DNA from: DASTFY01 sp963829955
Lineage (GTDB): Bacteria; Actinomycetota; Acidimicrobiia; Acidimicrobiales; Ilumatobacteraceae
Direction: 5' to 3'
Assembly: GCA_963829955.1 (NCBI GenBank)
Contig: CAWHKS010000015.1
Location: 206,047 to 270,046, forward strand
DNA length: 64,000 nt
Shown one piece after another: positions 1-8,948 of the stretch; within the stretch, counting starts at the first letter, position 1, and every line of letters begins with the position of its first letter. The notes under the pieces were generated by a model, which saw nothing but the letters and a program-made list of their open reading frames with translations, was not told where the DNA came from and did no database searches. Made by a program: the position numbers and the translations under genes.

Positions 1-191
1 GTGAGGTGGACGTGGCAGTCGATGAGGCCCGGAAGCAGCCAGCGGCCGTTGAGCTCGACGACGTCGTCGCCCGCCGCGGGGGAGGCTGCCGGCACGATGC
101 GGGCGATCCGATCGCCCTCCACGCCGATGTCCGCGCGCACGAACGTCGAGCCCTCAGGCTCGAGCACGTGACCGCCGGTGAGCCAGCGCAT
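1..191 (-). CDS. Amidohydrolase, N-terminal fragment (runs off the window)
   Basis: Reverse-strand reading from the ATG at 191 gives 63 residues before the window edge. The fragment begins MRWLTGGHVLEPEG and ends with LPGLIDCHVHLT. This is the small N-terminal beta-sandwich of metal-dependent amidohydrolases followed by the start of the barrel, and the HVH is the first metal-binding pair. The family hydrolyses amide or cyclic C-N bonds in the cytoplasm; the substrate cannot be read from this piece. The gene starts 16 bases after the stop of the GNAT gene on the same strand, so the two are probably co-transcribed. The reading is not in the supplied long frames because no stop is reached. Confidence 0.7.
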   Translation of the reverse strand, partial: MRWLTGGHVLEPEGSTFVRADIGVEGDRIARIVPAASPAAGDDVVELNGRWLLPGLIDCHVHL

Positions 192-207
192 CACCGGACC
201 GGCGGGC

Positions 208-999
208 TCAGCCGCGACCGGCGGGAGGCCGGTGCCACACGGTCAGGCGCATGATGCGGAGGTAGCCCATCTTCTCGTAGACGGGCTGACCGTCATCGCT
301 GGCCAGCAGAGCGGCCGGAAGGTCGGGCTCGACGAGCGTCGCCGCCCAGGTCAGCGCCGCCCCGAAGCCGCGGCCCCGCACCTCGGGCCGGGTCGAGACC
401 CATTCGACGTCGTTCAGACCGTGACCGAGGCGGGCGCCGGCCGTGCCGACCGGCGCGCCGTCCAGATAACCGACGAACAGACGGAACGGCCCATCGAGCA
501 CGGCGGGGTCGGCGAGGGACGTCCCTTCGGCGCCCGGCATCGGATAGGCCTCCATGAGCGTCTGCACGAAGTCCCGCAGACCGGCGCCGTCGGTGACGAG
601 CCGTATCTCCAGCTCCGGCGGCGCGGGAGGAGCCTCGCCGCCGACCGGGCGGTACATGAGCGGCGGATGCCCCATCAGCACGAGGCCGAAGCGCGACAGA
701 TCGGGTGTGGGCCAAGCCGAGAACAGCACGAAGTGGCGGTCGGGCGGATAGAAGGCGAGCACGGCTTCGACCGTGGCGTCGAGGTTGATGTACGCGGGCG
801 GCTGCAGGAGGACGGCGATGTTGTCGAACAGCACCGGCGATGCCGGATCGGCCGTGGTGACCGCTGGCATCGCCCTCGTGCGGCCTCCCGCCAGCTCCGC
901 CAGGTCCATGCTGCGCTGGCCACTGGCGAGCACGAACCGGCGCAGGAGACTGTCGCCGTCGTCGAGATCGGGCTCCCATCCGTTGGTGAGGTGCTCCAT
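208..999 (-). CDS. GNAT-family N-acetyltransferase
   Basis: The protein has 263 residues from the ATG at 999. Its C-terminal half carries the acetyl-CoA pyrophosphate-binding motif VRGRGFGAALT, preceded by VEWVSTRPE, the usual beta4-alpha3 hallmark of GNAT enzymes. The N-terminal ~130 residues are a separate, less conserved domain. The same frame is open further upstream to 2274, but that part runs antisense to two other genes, so the ATG just inside the intergenic gap is the better start. The acceptor substrate is unknown. It precedes the partial amidohydrolase on the same strand and is divergent from the quinone-reductase-like gene at 1036, with about 36 bases between them for both promoters. 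Confidence 0.8.
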   Translation of the reverse strand: MEHLTNGWEPDLDDGDSLLRRFVLASGQRSMDLAELAGGRTRAMPAVTTADPASPVLFDNIAVLLQPPAYINLDATVEAVLAFYPPDRHFVLFSAWPTPDLSRFGLVLMGHPPLMYRPVGGEAPPAPPELEIRLVTDGAGLRDFVQTLMEAYPMPGAEGTSLADPAVLDGPFRLFVGYLDGAPVGTAGARLGHGLNDVEWVSTRPEVRGRGFGAALTWAATLVEPDLPAALLASDDGQPVYEKMGYLRIMRLTVWHRPPAGRG

Positions 1000-1035
1000 G
1001 CCTCCACCGTAGGACCCCGCCCGTAAGGTGCCGCG

Positions 1036-1977
1036 ATGCGCGCCGCCTGCCTGCACGAGCTCGGGGGCAGCCTCCAGCTCGAAACCGTTCCCGATCCCAC
1101 ACCGGCCGAGGGCGAGGTCCTCGTCGAGATGGCCTACGCCTCGGTCAACCCGCTCGACGTCTGGGTCACGCAAGGGTCGACCGGCGCCGCGGCCGATCAC
1201 CTGCCGTGGATCCCGGGCACCGAGGGCACCGGCTACGCAGACGGACATCCGGTGATGGTGAACGGCGCCGGAATCGGTGTGCTCCGACCCGGCCTCTACT
1301 GCGAGCAGACCGCGGTGCCGCGCGCCGCGGTCACGGAGGTGCCCGAGGGCGTCGACCTCGCCCAGCTCGCCGGACTCGGCGTGGCCGGGGTGACGGCGTG
1401 GGCGTCGCTGTACGACCGAGCCCAGCTCACGGCCGACGACCGCGTGCTGATCCTGGGGGCCAGCGGCGGCGTGGGCTCCCTCGCCGTGCCACTCGCCCAG
1501 GGGACGGCAGCCACGGTGTGGGGCCAGACCACGCAGGCCGAGAAGGTGCCCGTGATCGAGGCCGCGGGAGCCGATCACGTCGTAGTGGTCGCTGAGGCCG
1601 GCGAGCTTGCGGCCGCGGTCGCCGAGCTCCGACCGACGGTGATCATGGACGGCGTCGGCGGCGCGTTCACCGCGGCCGCCGTCGAGGTACTGCACACGAA
1701 CGGCCGCATCGCCGTCTACGGCACCTCGGCTGACCAGATGGCCTCGCTCAACCTCCGCGTCCTCTATCGCAAGAACGGCTCGATCCTCGGCTACGGCGGC
1801 CTGGTGATGGCCGACGAGAAGCGACGGTCGATCCTGGCCGGCCTGGTGGCGATGGTCGCCGACGGCTCGCTCACCGTTCCCGTCGAGGTCGTCCCGCTGG
1901 CCGACGCCGGCCGGTGCCACCGGCGCATCCTCGACCGCGAGGTCACCGGCAAGCTCGTGCTCGACACGAAGGCCTGA
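1036..1977 (+). CDS. Zinc-independent MDR family NADPH:quinone reductase-like oxidoreductase
   Basis: The 313 residues have the medium-chain dehydrogenase/reductase layout. An N-terminal GroES-like domain comes first, then a Rossmann domain with the NADP-binding loop LILGASGGVGSLA near residues 137-149. The C-terminal end RCHRRILDREVTGKLVL is typical of quinone oxidoreductases. There is no zinc-binding cysteine cluster, so a zinc-dependent alcohol dehydrogenase is unlikely. The enzyme is expected to reduce a quinone or enone with NADPH in the cytoplasm; the physiological substrate is not evident. The ATG at 1036 is followed at once by family-like sequence. It converges on the metallo-beta-lactamase gene, and a 12-bp inverted repeat lies in the gap. 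Confidence 0.85.
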   Translation: MRAACLHELGGSLQLETVPDPTPAEGEVLVEMAYASVNPLDVWVTQGSTGAAADHLPWIPGTEGTGYADGHPVMVNGAGIGVLRPGLYCEQTAVPRAAVTEVPEGVDLAQLAGLGVAGVTAWASLYDRAQLTADDRVLILGASGGVGSLAVPLAQGTAATVWGQTTQAEKVPVIEAAGADHVVVVAEAGELAAAVAELRPTVIMDGVGGAFTAAAVEVLHTNGRIAVYGTSADQMASLNLRVLYRKNGSILGYGGLVMADEKRRSILAGLVAMVADGSLTVPVEVVPLADAGRCHRRILDREVTGKLVLDTKA

Positions 1978-2000
1978 GCCGGCGCCGCGGTCACCATCTC

Positions 2001-2053
2001 CGCACAAATCGCGCCGAGGGACCGCCCGGGGGACGCAGCATGCGATTTGTGCG
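2001..2053. repeat. 12-bp perfect inverted repeat between convergent genes
   Basis: The arms CGCACAAATCGC (2001-2012) and GCGATTTGTGCG (2042-2053) are perfect reverse complements separated by 29 bases that are themselves GC-rich. The element sits in the 116-base gap between two convergent stop codons. It could act as a bidirectional terminator or a protein-binding site. The long loop and the AT-rich core of the arms make a simple intrinsic terminator less typical. Confidence 0.5.
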
Positions 2054-2093
2054 CCAGTTGTGACCCCGTGGGCGCCGGCGCGGCCGGCGGGGT

Positions 2094-3404
2094 TCAGCGC
2101 CCGCCGGCGAGGTCCAGGCGGCCCTGCTCCGATGAGATGGCGGCGTGGCGCAGGATGTTGCGGGCCATGGACGACTCCTGCTGCTCCGCCCACGCGGCGT
2201 AGATCTCGGCCCGGGCCGCGTGCACCTCGGCCGAGCCGGGGTCGGCCAGGACCGCGTGCTCCACGAGGTGGCACGCCATGCGGTGGTCGCCGCCGTCACC
2301 CAGCGCGCGAGCCCGGTCGAGCACGGCGCGACTCCCGCCCGCCAGCGCCACCCACTCCTCGGCCTGCTGGCGGCGGGGGGCCGGGAGCAGGTTGTCCGGC
2401 TGCCCGTCGTACCATCCCCCGAAGCGCCGCCACACGTTGCGGACGAGGAACTGCGGATGGTCGTACACCGGCCGCAGGTACGGGCGGTCGAGCAGGTGCG
2501 CCGGCACCCCGACCTCGTGCAGCGCACGGTCCAGCGTGCAGCCCGTGTTCATGAGGGCGAGGGTCTGCAACTCGATCGCGTCGAGCACCTCGGCGGTGTC
2601 GAGCAGCGCCTGGCGGATCCGCTCCGCGCCGAACACTGGCAGGCCGTGGCCGGGCAGCATGATCTCGGCGCCGAGCTCCGCCATCTGGCGCAGCGCCGTC
2701 GCCCACTCCCCGGCGTAGCGCTGGACCTTCTGCGGGTTCCCGGCGTTGGGTACCGCCCAGATGAACAGATCGCCGGGATGCAGGATGCCGCGTTCGGGCA
2801 CCCACGTCCATGTGGCGTCGTCGGTCTCGCCGAGCCCGTGGTGGAGCTCGAACGTTAGGTCGCCACGCCGGAACGTCAGCTCCTCCCGGTAGGTGACGGT
2901 CGGATCACGAAACTCGCCCGGGAACTCCCAGCCGGCCACCGGCAGGCCGAACTGGCGTTGGTTGATGGCGGTGTTCCAACCCCGCGTGCGCTCGTAACGG
3001 CGGAAGCCGGCCGGCATGGCGTCGTGGCCGTGCACGGCTGGCGCCTCCCACCCCTCGGCTTCCGACTCGGCCTCGAAGAGCCGGGTCCCGAAGACGTGGT
3101 CGATGTGGTGGTGGGAGAACACGGCGGCGGACAACCGGCCCCGCCCTCCGTTGCCGGGCCTCCAGGCCCGGACGACATCGAAGATGTGCTGCGCATCGAA
3201 CGGCCCACCGGTGTCGAGCATGACGAGCCCGTCACCACTGTCGAGGGCCGTGATGGACGCCACGCTCTTCACGTACAGCACGCCGTCGACGAGCTCCTCG
3301 GCGACTCGTCTCTCGACGGGCGTGACCGGATGGTGGGCGTGGACGAGGTCACCCTGGCCGTTCCAGTGCTGCTCGGCCAGCACGCGAATTCGGCTCGAAG
3401 GCAT
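2094..3404 (-). CDS. Metallo-beta-lactamase fold hydrolase with alkylsulfatase-type dimerisation region
   Basis: The 436-residue protein carries the dinuclear metal motif HHHIDHVFG near residues 95-103, a second metal histidine in LPGHGLPVFG, and an HPGDLF segment. The C-terminal part holds RRFGGWYDGQPDNLLP, a signature of the alkylsulfatase dimerisation domain, followed by a helical TPR-like tail. It is shorter than classical SdsA1-type alkylsulfatases, and no export signal is seen, so it is probably cytoplasmic. It starts 15 bases after the stop of the biotin carboxylase fusion and is therefore the last gene of a three-gene operon. Sulfatase activity is an inference from family resemblance; a thioesterase or lactonase role is possible. 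Confidence 0.82.
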   Translation of the reverse strand: MPSSRIRVLAEQHWNGQGDLVHAHHPVTPVERRVAEELVDGVLYVKSVASITALDSGDGLVMLDTGGPFDAQHIFDVVRAWRPGNGGRGRLSAAVFSHHHIDHVFGTRLFEAESEAEGWEAPAVHGHDAMPAGFRRYERTRGWNTAINQRQFGLPVAGWEFPGEFRDPTVTYREELTFRRGDLTFELHHGLGETDDATWTWVPERGILHPGDLFIWAVPNAGNPQKVQRYAGEWATALRQMAELGAEIMLPGHGLPVFGAERIRQALLDTAEVLDAIELQTLALMNTGCTLDRALHEVGVPAHLLDRPYLRPVYDHPQFLVRNVWRRFGGWYDGQPDNLLPAPRRQQAEEWVALAGGSRAVLDRARALGDGGDHRMACHLVEHAVLADPGSAEVHAARAEIYAAWAEQQESSMARNILRHAAISSEQGRLDLAGGR

Positions 3405-3419
3405 GATCGGTCCTCCCTC

Positions 3420-6400
3420 TCACCAGGTGTCGATGTTCGGTCGCTTCTTGCCGGTGCGGACCGGGGACGGCGGGACGGAGCGGAGGGCGCGGATGATCCA
3501 CCGGCGGGACTCGGCGGGGTCGATGACGTCGTCGATCTCGAAGTGCGACGCGGTGTTGACCGCCTTCCCGTGCTCGTAGGCACGGGCAACCATCTGCTCG
3601 AACAGCGCATCGCGTTCGGCCGGGTCCTCCACCGCGGCCAGCTCGTTGCGATAGCCGAGCTTCACCGAACCCTCCAGGCCCATGCCGCCGAACTCGCCCG
3701 TCGGCCAGGCCACGGTGAACATCGGTGCCTTCGTGCTGCCCCCGGCCATCGCCTGCCCGCCGAGCCCGTACATCTTGCGGAGCACGATGGTGAAGAACGG
3801 CACCGTCAGGTTGGCCCCGACCACGAACAGTCGGCTGCAGTGCCGCACCAGCCCGGTGCGCTCCGCTTCGGGCCCCACCATCATCCCCGGCGTGTCGCAG
3901 AGGAACAGCAGCGGCAGATCGAAGGCGTCACACAGCTGCATGAAGCGGGCCGCCTTGTCGGACCCGTCGGTGTCGATGGCGCCGCCGAGGTGGGTCGGAT
4001 CGTTGGCCACGATGCCGATGGGGCGACCAGCCATGCGAGCGATCGTCGTGACCATGCCGGGCCCGAACCCGCGGCGCAGCTCGAGCGCCGAGCCGGTGTC
4101 GACCAGCGTGCCGATGACCTGGCGCACGTCGTAGACCCGGAGCCGGTTCTCCGGGATCAGCGTGCGCAGCCGGCGCTGGTCGGCGGACTCCCACGTCGGG
4201 AGCGAGCCTTGGAAGTAGGAGAGGTACAGCTTCGCCGCGGCCACCGCCGCGGCTTCGTCGGCCACGGCGATGTCGACGACGCCGGACGGCACCTGGACGG
4301 ACATGGGGCCGATCTCCTCCGGCCGGTAGACGCCGAGGCCGCCGCCTTCGATCATGGCCGGCCCGCCCATGCCGATGTTCGAGTCGGCCGTCGCGATCAC
4401 GACGTCGCAACAGCCGAGAATGGCGGCGTTGCCGGCGAAGCACCGCCCGGAGTTGATGCCGACCAACGGCACGAGCCCGCTCAGGCGTCCCCAGAGGTGG
4501 AAGGCCATGCAGTCCAGCCCGGCCACGCCGCTCGGCACATCCGTGTCCCCGGGGCGACCGCCGCCGCCCTCGGTGAGGAACACGACCGGCAGCCGGGACC
4601 GCTCGGCCAGCTCGAACAGGCGGTCCTTCTTGCGATGGTTCTGGTACCCCTGCGTGCCCGCGAGGACCGTGTAGTCGTAGGACATCACCACGCAGCGGGC
4701 CCGCTCCTCGCCGAACAGGCTGGCGTTGACCGTGCCCACCCCGGCCACCAGGCCGTCAGCGGGCGTGCGGGCGATCAGGTCGTCCACGGCCCGGCGGCGG
4801 CGTTGCGCGGCGATGACCAGCGGCCCGTACTCGACGAACGTGCCGGCGTCGCACAGGTCCTCGATGTTCTCGCGGGCTGTGCGCTGCCCGGTGGCCCGCC
4901 GCCGCGCCACGGCCTCCGGACGGGCCTCGTCCTGGCCGACCGCGTGGCGCTCGACGACGGCCGCCAGGTCGGCTCGGACGTGGTCGAGATCGACGTCGTG
5001 GGCCATCCCCGCGCCGGGCCCGTCGACGTCCATCGGGAGAAAGGTCATCAGGACGTGGCCGGCGACCACCGTCTCGCCCCGCACCGCCAGCACCCGATGC
5101 ACCTGGCCGCTCATCGGCGCGATGACTTCGTGCTCCATCTTCATCGCCTCGAGGACGACGACGGGCTGACCGGCAGCGACCAGCTCCCCCGCCTCCGGCA
5201 GCACGGAGCCCACCGTGCCGGTGAGGGGAGCGACGAGGTCGAAGGTGCCGTCGGGATGGCTGGTGGGCGCGCCGGCGACTGCTGACGTCGCCGCGGCGGG
5301 CACCAGCTCGACCAGATGGTCATCGACGAACGTGGTCGTCACCTCGGCTTGCGCCAGTTCCGGACGCGCCAGGAGAGCGGCCAGCAGCGCGGCGTTGGTG
5401 GCCACACCCTCGACGCGCAGCTCCTGCACGGCCCGCCCGGCGCGAGCGATGACGACCGCAGGGTCGGGCTCCGGTGACCAGGCGATGACCTTCGCCAGCA
5501 GGGAGTCGTACCGACCGCTCACCTGGCCACCGGCCCAGCCAGCGCCATCGACCCTGATGCCGGGGCCTGACGGGACCTCGTAGACGGTGATGGTCCCGGT
5601 GGACGGCGCGGCCGTGCCGTCGGCCTGCAGCGTCTCGGCGTTCACACGCGCCTGCACGGACATCCCGCGGGGTGGTGGGATCCGATCCTGGCTCAGACCG
5701 AGCTCGGCGAGGGTGGCGCCCGCGGCGATGCGCAACTGGGCCTGCACGAGATCGACCCCGGTGATCTCCTCGGTGACGGTGTGCTCGACCTGGAGGCGGG
5801 CGTTGACCTCCAGGAGGACGTAGCCCCGCTCGAGCCTGGGGGCGACGAGGAACTCGATGGTGCCGGCCCCGCGGTAGTTCAGCTCGCCGGCCAGACGCAC
5901 GGCGGCGTCGTGCAACTCGCCCCGCAGGTCGTCGGCCAACCAGGGTGCCGGCGCGAGCTCGATCAGCTTCTGCCGGCGGCGTTGGAGGCTGCAGTCCCGG
6001 GTGTGGAGGTGCGAGACCGCACCGGTGCCGTCGCCCAGCACCTGCACCTCCACGTGGCGGGCACCGGGCAGGAGCCGTTCCAGGTAGAGCTCATCATCAC
6101 CGAACGCGGCGAGCGCCTCCCGGCGGCATTGGGTCAGTGCTTCAGCGAGCTCGTCGGGCTCGAGGACCGGCCGCATGCCGCGGCCGCCACCCCCGGCGAC
6201 AGCTTTGACCATCACGGACGCACCCGGCCCGAGAGCGGCCAGGAACGCTCGGGCGCTCTCGTCGGTCATGGGACGGCTCGTGCCCTCGAGGACAGGTAGC
6301 CCGCAGCGGATGGCCAGGTCCCGGGCCGCCAGCTTGTCGCCCAGGGCGGCCAGCGTGTCCGCGTCCGGTCCGACGAAGGCGACGCCGGCATCGATGCAAC

Positions 6401-6677
6401 CGCGCGCCAGCTCCGGGTTCTCGGCCAGGAAGCCGTACCCCGGGTGCAAGCTGTCGCACCCGTTGTCCACGGCGGCCCGCACCACCTGATCGATGTCCAG
6501 GTAGGCAGCAGGTCCTGATCCCTTCAAGGGCACCACGCGGTCGGCCCTACGCACGTGGAGCGCGTCGGCTTCGTCCTCGGCGTGGATGGCCACCGTCTGA
6601 ACGCCGAGTTCCTGCGCTGCCCGCAGCACGCGGACGGCGATCTCGCCCCGGTTGGCGACCAGCACCCGTGTCAGCAT
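3420..6677 (-). CDS. Single-chain acyl-CoA carboxylase: biotin carboxylase, BCCP and carboxyltransferase fused
   Basis: One frame of 1,085 residues from the ATG at 6677 contains a whole carboxylase. Residues 1-450 are biotin carboxylase, with VLVANRGEIAVRVLRAAQ at the N-terminus, the ATP-grasp loop AVAGGGGRGM and LEVNARLQVEHTVTEE. Residues ~480-545 are the biotin carrier domain, with EAMKMEHEV placing the biotinylated lysine at residue 513. The rest is a carboxyltransferase with YDYTVLAGTQGYQNHRK and GGSTKAPMFTVAWPTGEFGGM. It should carboxylate an acyl-CoA with ATP and bicarbonate. Actinobacterial carboxylases normally split these into alpha and beta subunits. The gene lies 22 bases after a flavin monooxygenase and 15 before a metallo-hydrolase, which suggests a catabolic rather than lipid-synthetic role. 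The acyl substrate is unknown. Confidence 0.93.
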   Translation of the reverse strand: MLTRVLVANRGEIAVRVLRAAQELGVQTVAIHAEDEADALHVRRADRVVPLKGSGPAAYLDIDQVVRAAVDNGCDSLHPGYGFLAENPELARGCIDAGVAFVGPDADTLAALGDKLAARDLAIRCGLPVLEGTSRPMTDESARAFLAALGPGASVMVKAVAGGGGRGMRPVLEPDELAEALTQCRREALAAFGDDELYLERLLPGARHVEVQVLGDGTGAVSHLHTRDCSLQRRRQKLIELAPAPWLADDLRGELHDAAVRLAGELNYRGAGTIEFLVAPRLERGYVLLEVNARLQVEHTVTEEITGVDLVQAQLRIAAGATLAELGLSQDRIPPPRGMSVQARVNAETLQADGTAAPSTGTITVYEVPSGPGIRVDGAGWAGGQVSGRYDSLLAKVIAWSPEPDPAVVIARAGRAVQELRVEGVATNAALLAALLARPELAQAEVTTTFVDDHLVELVPAAATSAVAGAPTSHPDGTFDLVAPLTGTVGSVLPEAGELVAAGQPVVVLEAMKMEHEVIAPMSGQVHRVLAVRGETVVAGHVLMTFLPMDVDGPGAGMAHDVDLDHVRADLAAVVERHAVGQDEARPEAVARRRATGQRTARENIEDLCDAGTFVEYGPLVIAAQRRRRAVDDLIARTPADGLVAGVGTVNASLFGEERARCVVMSYDYTVLAGTQGYQNHRKKDRLFELAERSRLPVVFLTEGGGGRPGDTDVPSGVAGLDCMAFHLWGRLSGLVPLVGINSGRCFAGNAAILGCCDVVIATADSNIGMGGPAMIEGGGLGVYRPEEIGPMSVQVPSGVVDIAVADEAAAVAAAKLYLSYFQGSLPTWESADQRRLRTLIPENRLRVYDVRQVIGTLVDTGSALELRRGFGPGMVTTIARMAGRPIGIVANDPTHLGGAIDTDGSDKAARFMQLCDAFDLPLLFLCDTPGMMVGPEAERTGLVRHCSRLFVVGANLTVPFFTIVLRKMYGLGGQAMAGGSTKAPMFTVAWPTGEFGGMGLEGSVKLGYRNELAAVEDPAERDALFEQMVARAYEHGKAVNTASHFEIDDVIDPAESRRWIIRALRSVPPSPVRTGKKRPNIDTW

Positions 6678-6699
6678 CGAACGGAGCGGTTCGGCGGCT

Positions 6700-8055
6700 T
6701 CAGCCGGCGATGCCGAGCTGGTCGTCGCGCCGGCCCGCGGCGCGGTCGTCGGCGAAGCGATCGAGCCACGCCTGCATCTCCTCGCTGCCCGCGGCATCCG
6801 CCCACTGGCGGGGGATGGCAGGGAAGGAATAGTCGCCCAGGTCCCGCGGCTCGTACTCCTTGCGGGCCAGCGCGGCCTCGACGAGCGGGGCGAGCCGGGC
6901 CGTCTTGGCCGCGGACGCCGTCTCGTCCCGGTCGAGGAACTCCGGCAGCACCTCGCGGCCGAACAGTTCGAGCGACTCCATGATGTCCTCGTGACGGTTG
7001 CGTCCGGCCTGCAGCACGAAGATGACCTGGTCGACGCCCGCCTCCTCGTAGCGCCGCAGGTACTCGCGGACCTGCGCCGGCGTCCCGATGGCGCCCCGCA
7101 GGCCGGTCGTGTCACCGGCGGCCACCTTGGCCCCCAGCCGCTCCTCCTTGACCGCTTGGGCGACCGCCTCGGGATCGAAGCCCTGCGCGGCTCGCCGCTG
7201 CTCGTACTCGCTCCACACGTCGGTGACACCGGGTCGGTGCTCGCCGAACACGTAGAAGTGACCGAGCGAGTAGCCGAAGAAGTTGGCCCCCTCGACGCCG
7301 CGGCGGATGGCCTCGTCCTCCTCGTGGTGCAGCATCATCGGGCTCACGCAGGCCACCTGGGGGTTGACGCTCCAACCGACGGGCACGCACGACGACGCCA
7401 GCGTGCTCTCGTAGGCCTCGACCCAGGTGCGGGCCTCCTCGGGATCGATGAACGCGAACGTGAGCGCGCCCATACCTTTCTGAGCAGCGAGGAGGATCGT
7501 GTCCCGGCGGGAGCAGGCGACCCACAGCGGCGGGTGCGGCTTCTGGACCGGCTTGGGGACGACGTTGCGGGGCGGCATCTTGACGTACTCGCCGTCGACA
7601 CCGGTGAACGGCTGCTCGACCATGCAGCGCAGCGCGACCTCCAGGCCTTCGAGCCACTGCTCGCGCTTCAGCGCGGGGTCGATGCCGAAGCCGGCCAGCT
7701 CCGCCTCGCTGGAGGATTCGCCCGAGCCGAACTCCACCCGCCCGTTCGACACCAGGTCGAGCATCGCCACCCGCTCGGCGGTGCGCGCCGGATGGTTGAA
7801 GTTGGGAGCGGTGAGGATGATGCCGTGACCGAGCCGGATGCGCTCCGTGCGCTGGCTGCAGGCGGCGAGGAACACCTCCGGCGCCGAGGAATGGCTGTAC
7901 TCCTCGAGGAAGTGATGTTCCACCTCCCAGACGTACTGGATGCCGAGGCGGTCGGCGAGGGCCACCTGCTCGAGAGCGTCCTGGACGAGCCGCTGCTCGC
8001 TCTCGGCCTCCCAAGGCCGGCCCATCTGATGCTCATAGAAAATCCCGAACTTCAC
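6700..8055 (-). CDS. LLM-class flavin-dependent oxidoreductase (luciferase-like monooxygenase)
   Basis: From the GTG at 8055 the protein has 451 residues and begins VKFGIFYEHQMGRPW, the first strand of the luciferase-like barrel. VWEVEHHFLEEYSHSSAPEV and LGHGIILTAPNFNHP are hallmark segments of bacterial-luciferase-like monooxygenases that use FMNH2 or F420. The frame is open upstream to 8472, but that extension runs antisense to the next gene and includes a hairpin repeat, so the GTG is preferred. It is the first gene of the operon with the carboxylase fusion and the metallo-hydrolase. A structured repeat also found at 25206 lies about 27 bases upstream of its start. Confidence 0.88.
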   Translation of the reverse strand: MKFGIFYEHQMGRPWEAESEQRLVQDALEQVALADRLGIQYVWEVEHHFLEEYSHSSAPEVFLAACSQRTERIRLGHGIILTAPNFNHPARTAERVAMLDLVSNGRVEFGSGESSSEAELAGFGIDPALKREQWLEGLEVALRCMVEQPFTGVDGEYVKMPPRNVVPKPVQKPHPPLWVACSRRDTILLAAQKGMGALTFAFIDPEEARTWVEAYESTLASSCVPVGWSVNPQVACVSPMMLHHEEDEAIRRGVEGANFFGYSLGHFYVFGEHRPGVTDVWSEYEQRRAAQGFDPEAVAQAVKEERLGAKVAAGDTTGLRGAIGTPAQVREYLRRYEEAGVDQVIFVLQAGRNRHEDIMESLELFGREVLPEFLDRDETASAAKTARLAPLVEAALARKEYEPRDLGDYSFPAIPRQWADAAGSEEMQAWLDRFADDRAAGRRDDQLGIAG

Positions 8056-8081
8056 CGGGCCGATGTAACCACACGGCAAGA

Positions 8082-8130
8082 GCACCCCGCCGGGAGCAGA
8101 GCTTCCGGCGGGGACCCCGCGGGTCCCACC
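8082..8130 (-). repeat. Structured dispersed repeat, copy 1 (two hairpins in the leader of the LLM gene)
   Basis: This 49-base segment matches 25206-25254 without gaps, 41 of 49 positions identical. Read on the minus strand it folds as GGGACCC-GCG-GGGTCCC followed by a nine-pair stem CCCCGCCGG/CCGGCGGGG. The differences in the second copy largely keep pairing. It lies in the expected 5' leader of the minus-strand gene that starts at 8055. Read in frame, the element gives a peptide-like stretch on the antisense strand, but this is not regarded as coding. Confidence 0.6.
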
Positions 8131-8182
8131 ACGGCGGTCGAAGTGCCTCGAACTGCCACCGCCAGGGGTTAGAACGGGTGCT

Positions 8183-8938
8183 GTGACGCGGCTGCGGCTG
8201 ATCACCTGGAACCTGCACGGGTCGGCCAAGCCCCGTATCGACGCGGTGGTCGAACTGCTGCAGGCCCACGAGCCCGACGTGCTCGCGCTCCAGGAGGTCC
8301 GGTCGGGGCAGGCGCGCCGCATCGCCGGCCTGTTGCGCTGGCGGCGCCCGGCATGGTCGCTCAAGCACAACGCCTGGTGGCCGCTGTGGTGGCGGGGGGA
8401 GGGTCTGGCCGTCCTGTCGCGCCACAAGCTGGCCGTGCACCCGACCGTCGTGCTGACCCCGGGCGTGAGCAAGCGCAGCTACGAGCGGCGCATCCTCGTT
8501 CCGGCCGAGGTGGTGCTCGACGACGATCAGCGGGTGCTCCTCATCGACGCCCACCTCTCCTCCGGCGGGACCGAGGAGGCGCGGCGATCCGAGCAGGCCG
8601 AACATCTCCTGCGCCTCCTGCCGGAGAGCCCGCCGTCCGTCGTCGCCGGCGACCTCAACGCCGATCCTGACCGCGCGCCCATTCGGAGCCTGGTGGATGC
8701 CGGCCTCGTCGACACATGGGCGGCCGCCGGGTCGGGTCCCGGGCACACGATCCCTGCCAACGCTCCCCGCCGGCGCATCGACTACGTCCTCGCCGGCCCC
8801 GGCGTGAGCGTGGTGGAGGCCGCCGTGCTGGACGACCTGGGGCCGGCGATGGCGGGACTCTCGGACCACCGGCCCGTCCTCGCCGTGCTGGACGTGCCGT
8901 CCGCCGGGCCGCCGCCACCGTCCGCCGAGCCCGGATAG
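8183..8938 (+). CDS. Endonuclease/exonuclease/phosphatase family protein
   Basis: The 251-residue product starts at a GTG and shows the full EEP set of motifs. These are ITWNLHG at the N-terminus, DVLALQEVR with the metal-binding glutamate, VVAGDLNADPD with the catalytic Asp/Asn pair, RRIDYVLAG, and LSDHRPVLAVL with the general-base Asp-His. Family members cleave phosphodiesters in nucleic acids or phosphoinositides with Mg2+. No signal peptide is seen. It is divergent from the LLM monooxygenase and is followed after 10 bases by a 2-oxoglutarate oxygenase on the same strand. The specific substrate is not predictable. Confidence 0.88.
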   Translation: MTRLRLITWNLHGSAKPRIDAVVELLQAHEPDVLALQEVRSGQARRIAGLLRWRRPAWSLKHNAWWPLWWRGEGLAVLSRHKLAVHPTVVLTPGVSKRSYERRILVPAEVVLDDDQRVLLIDAHLSSGGTEEARRSEQAEHLLRLLPESPPSVVAGDLNADPDRAPIRSLVDAGLVDTWAAAGSGPGHTIPANAPRRRIDYVLAGPGVSVVEAAVLDDLGPAMAGLSDHRPVLAVLDVPSAGPPPPSAEPG

Positions 8939-8948
8939 CGTTCGGCTC

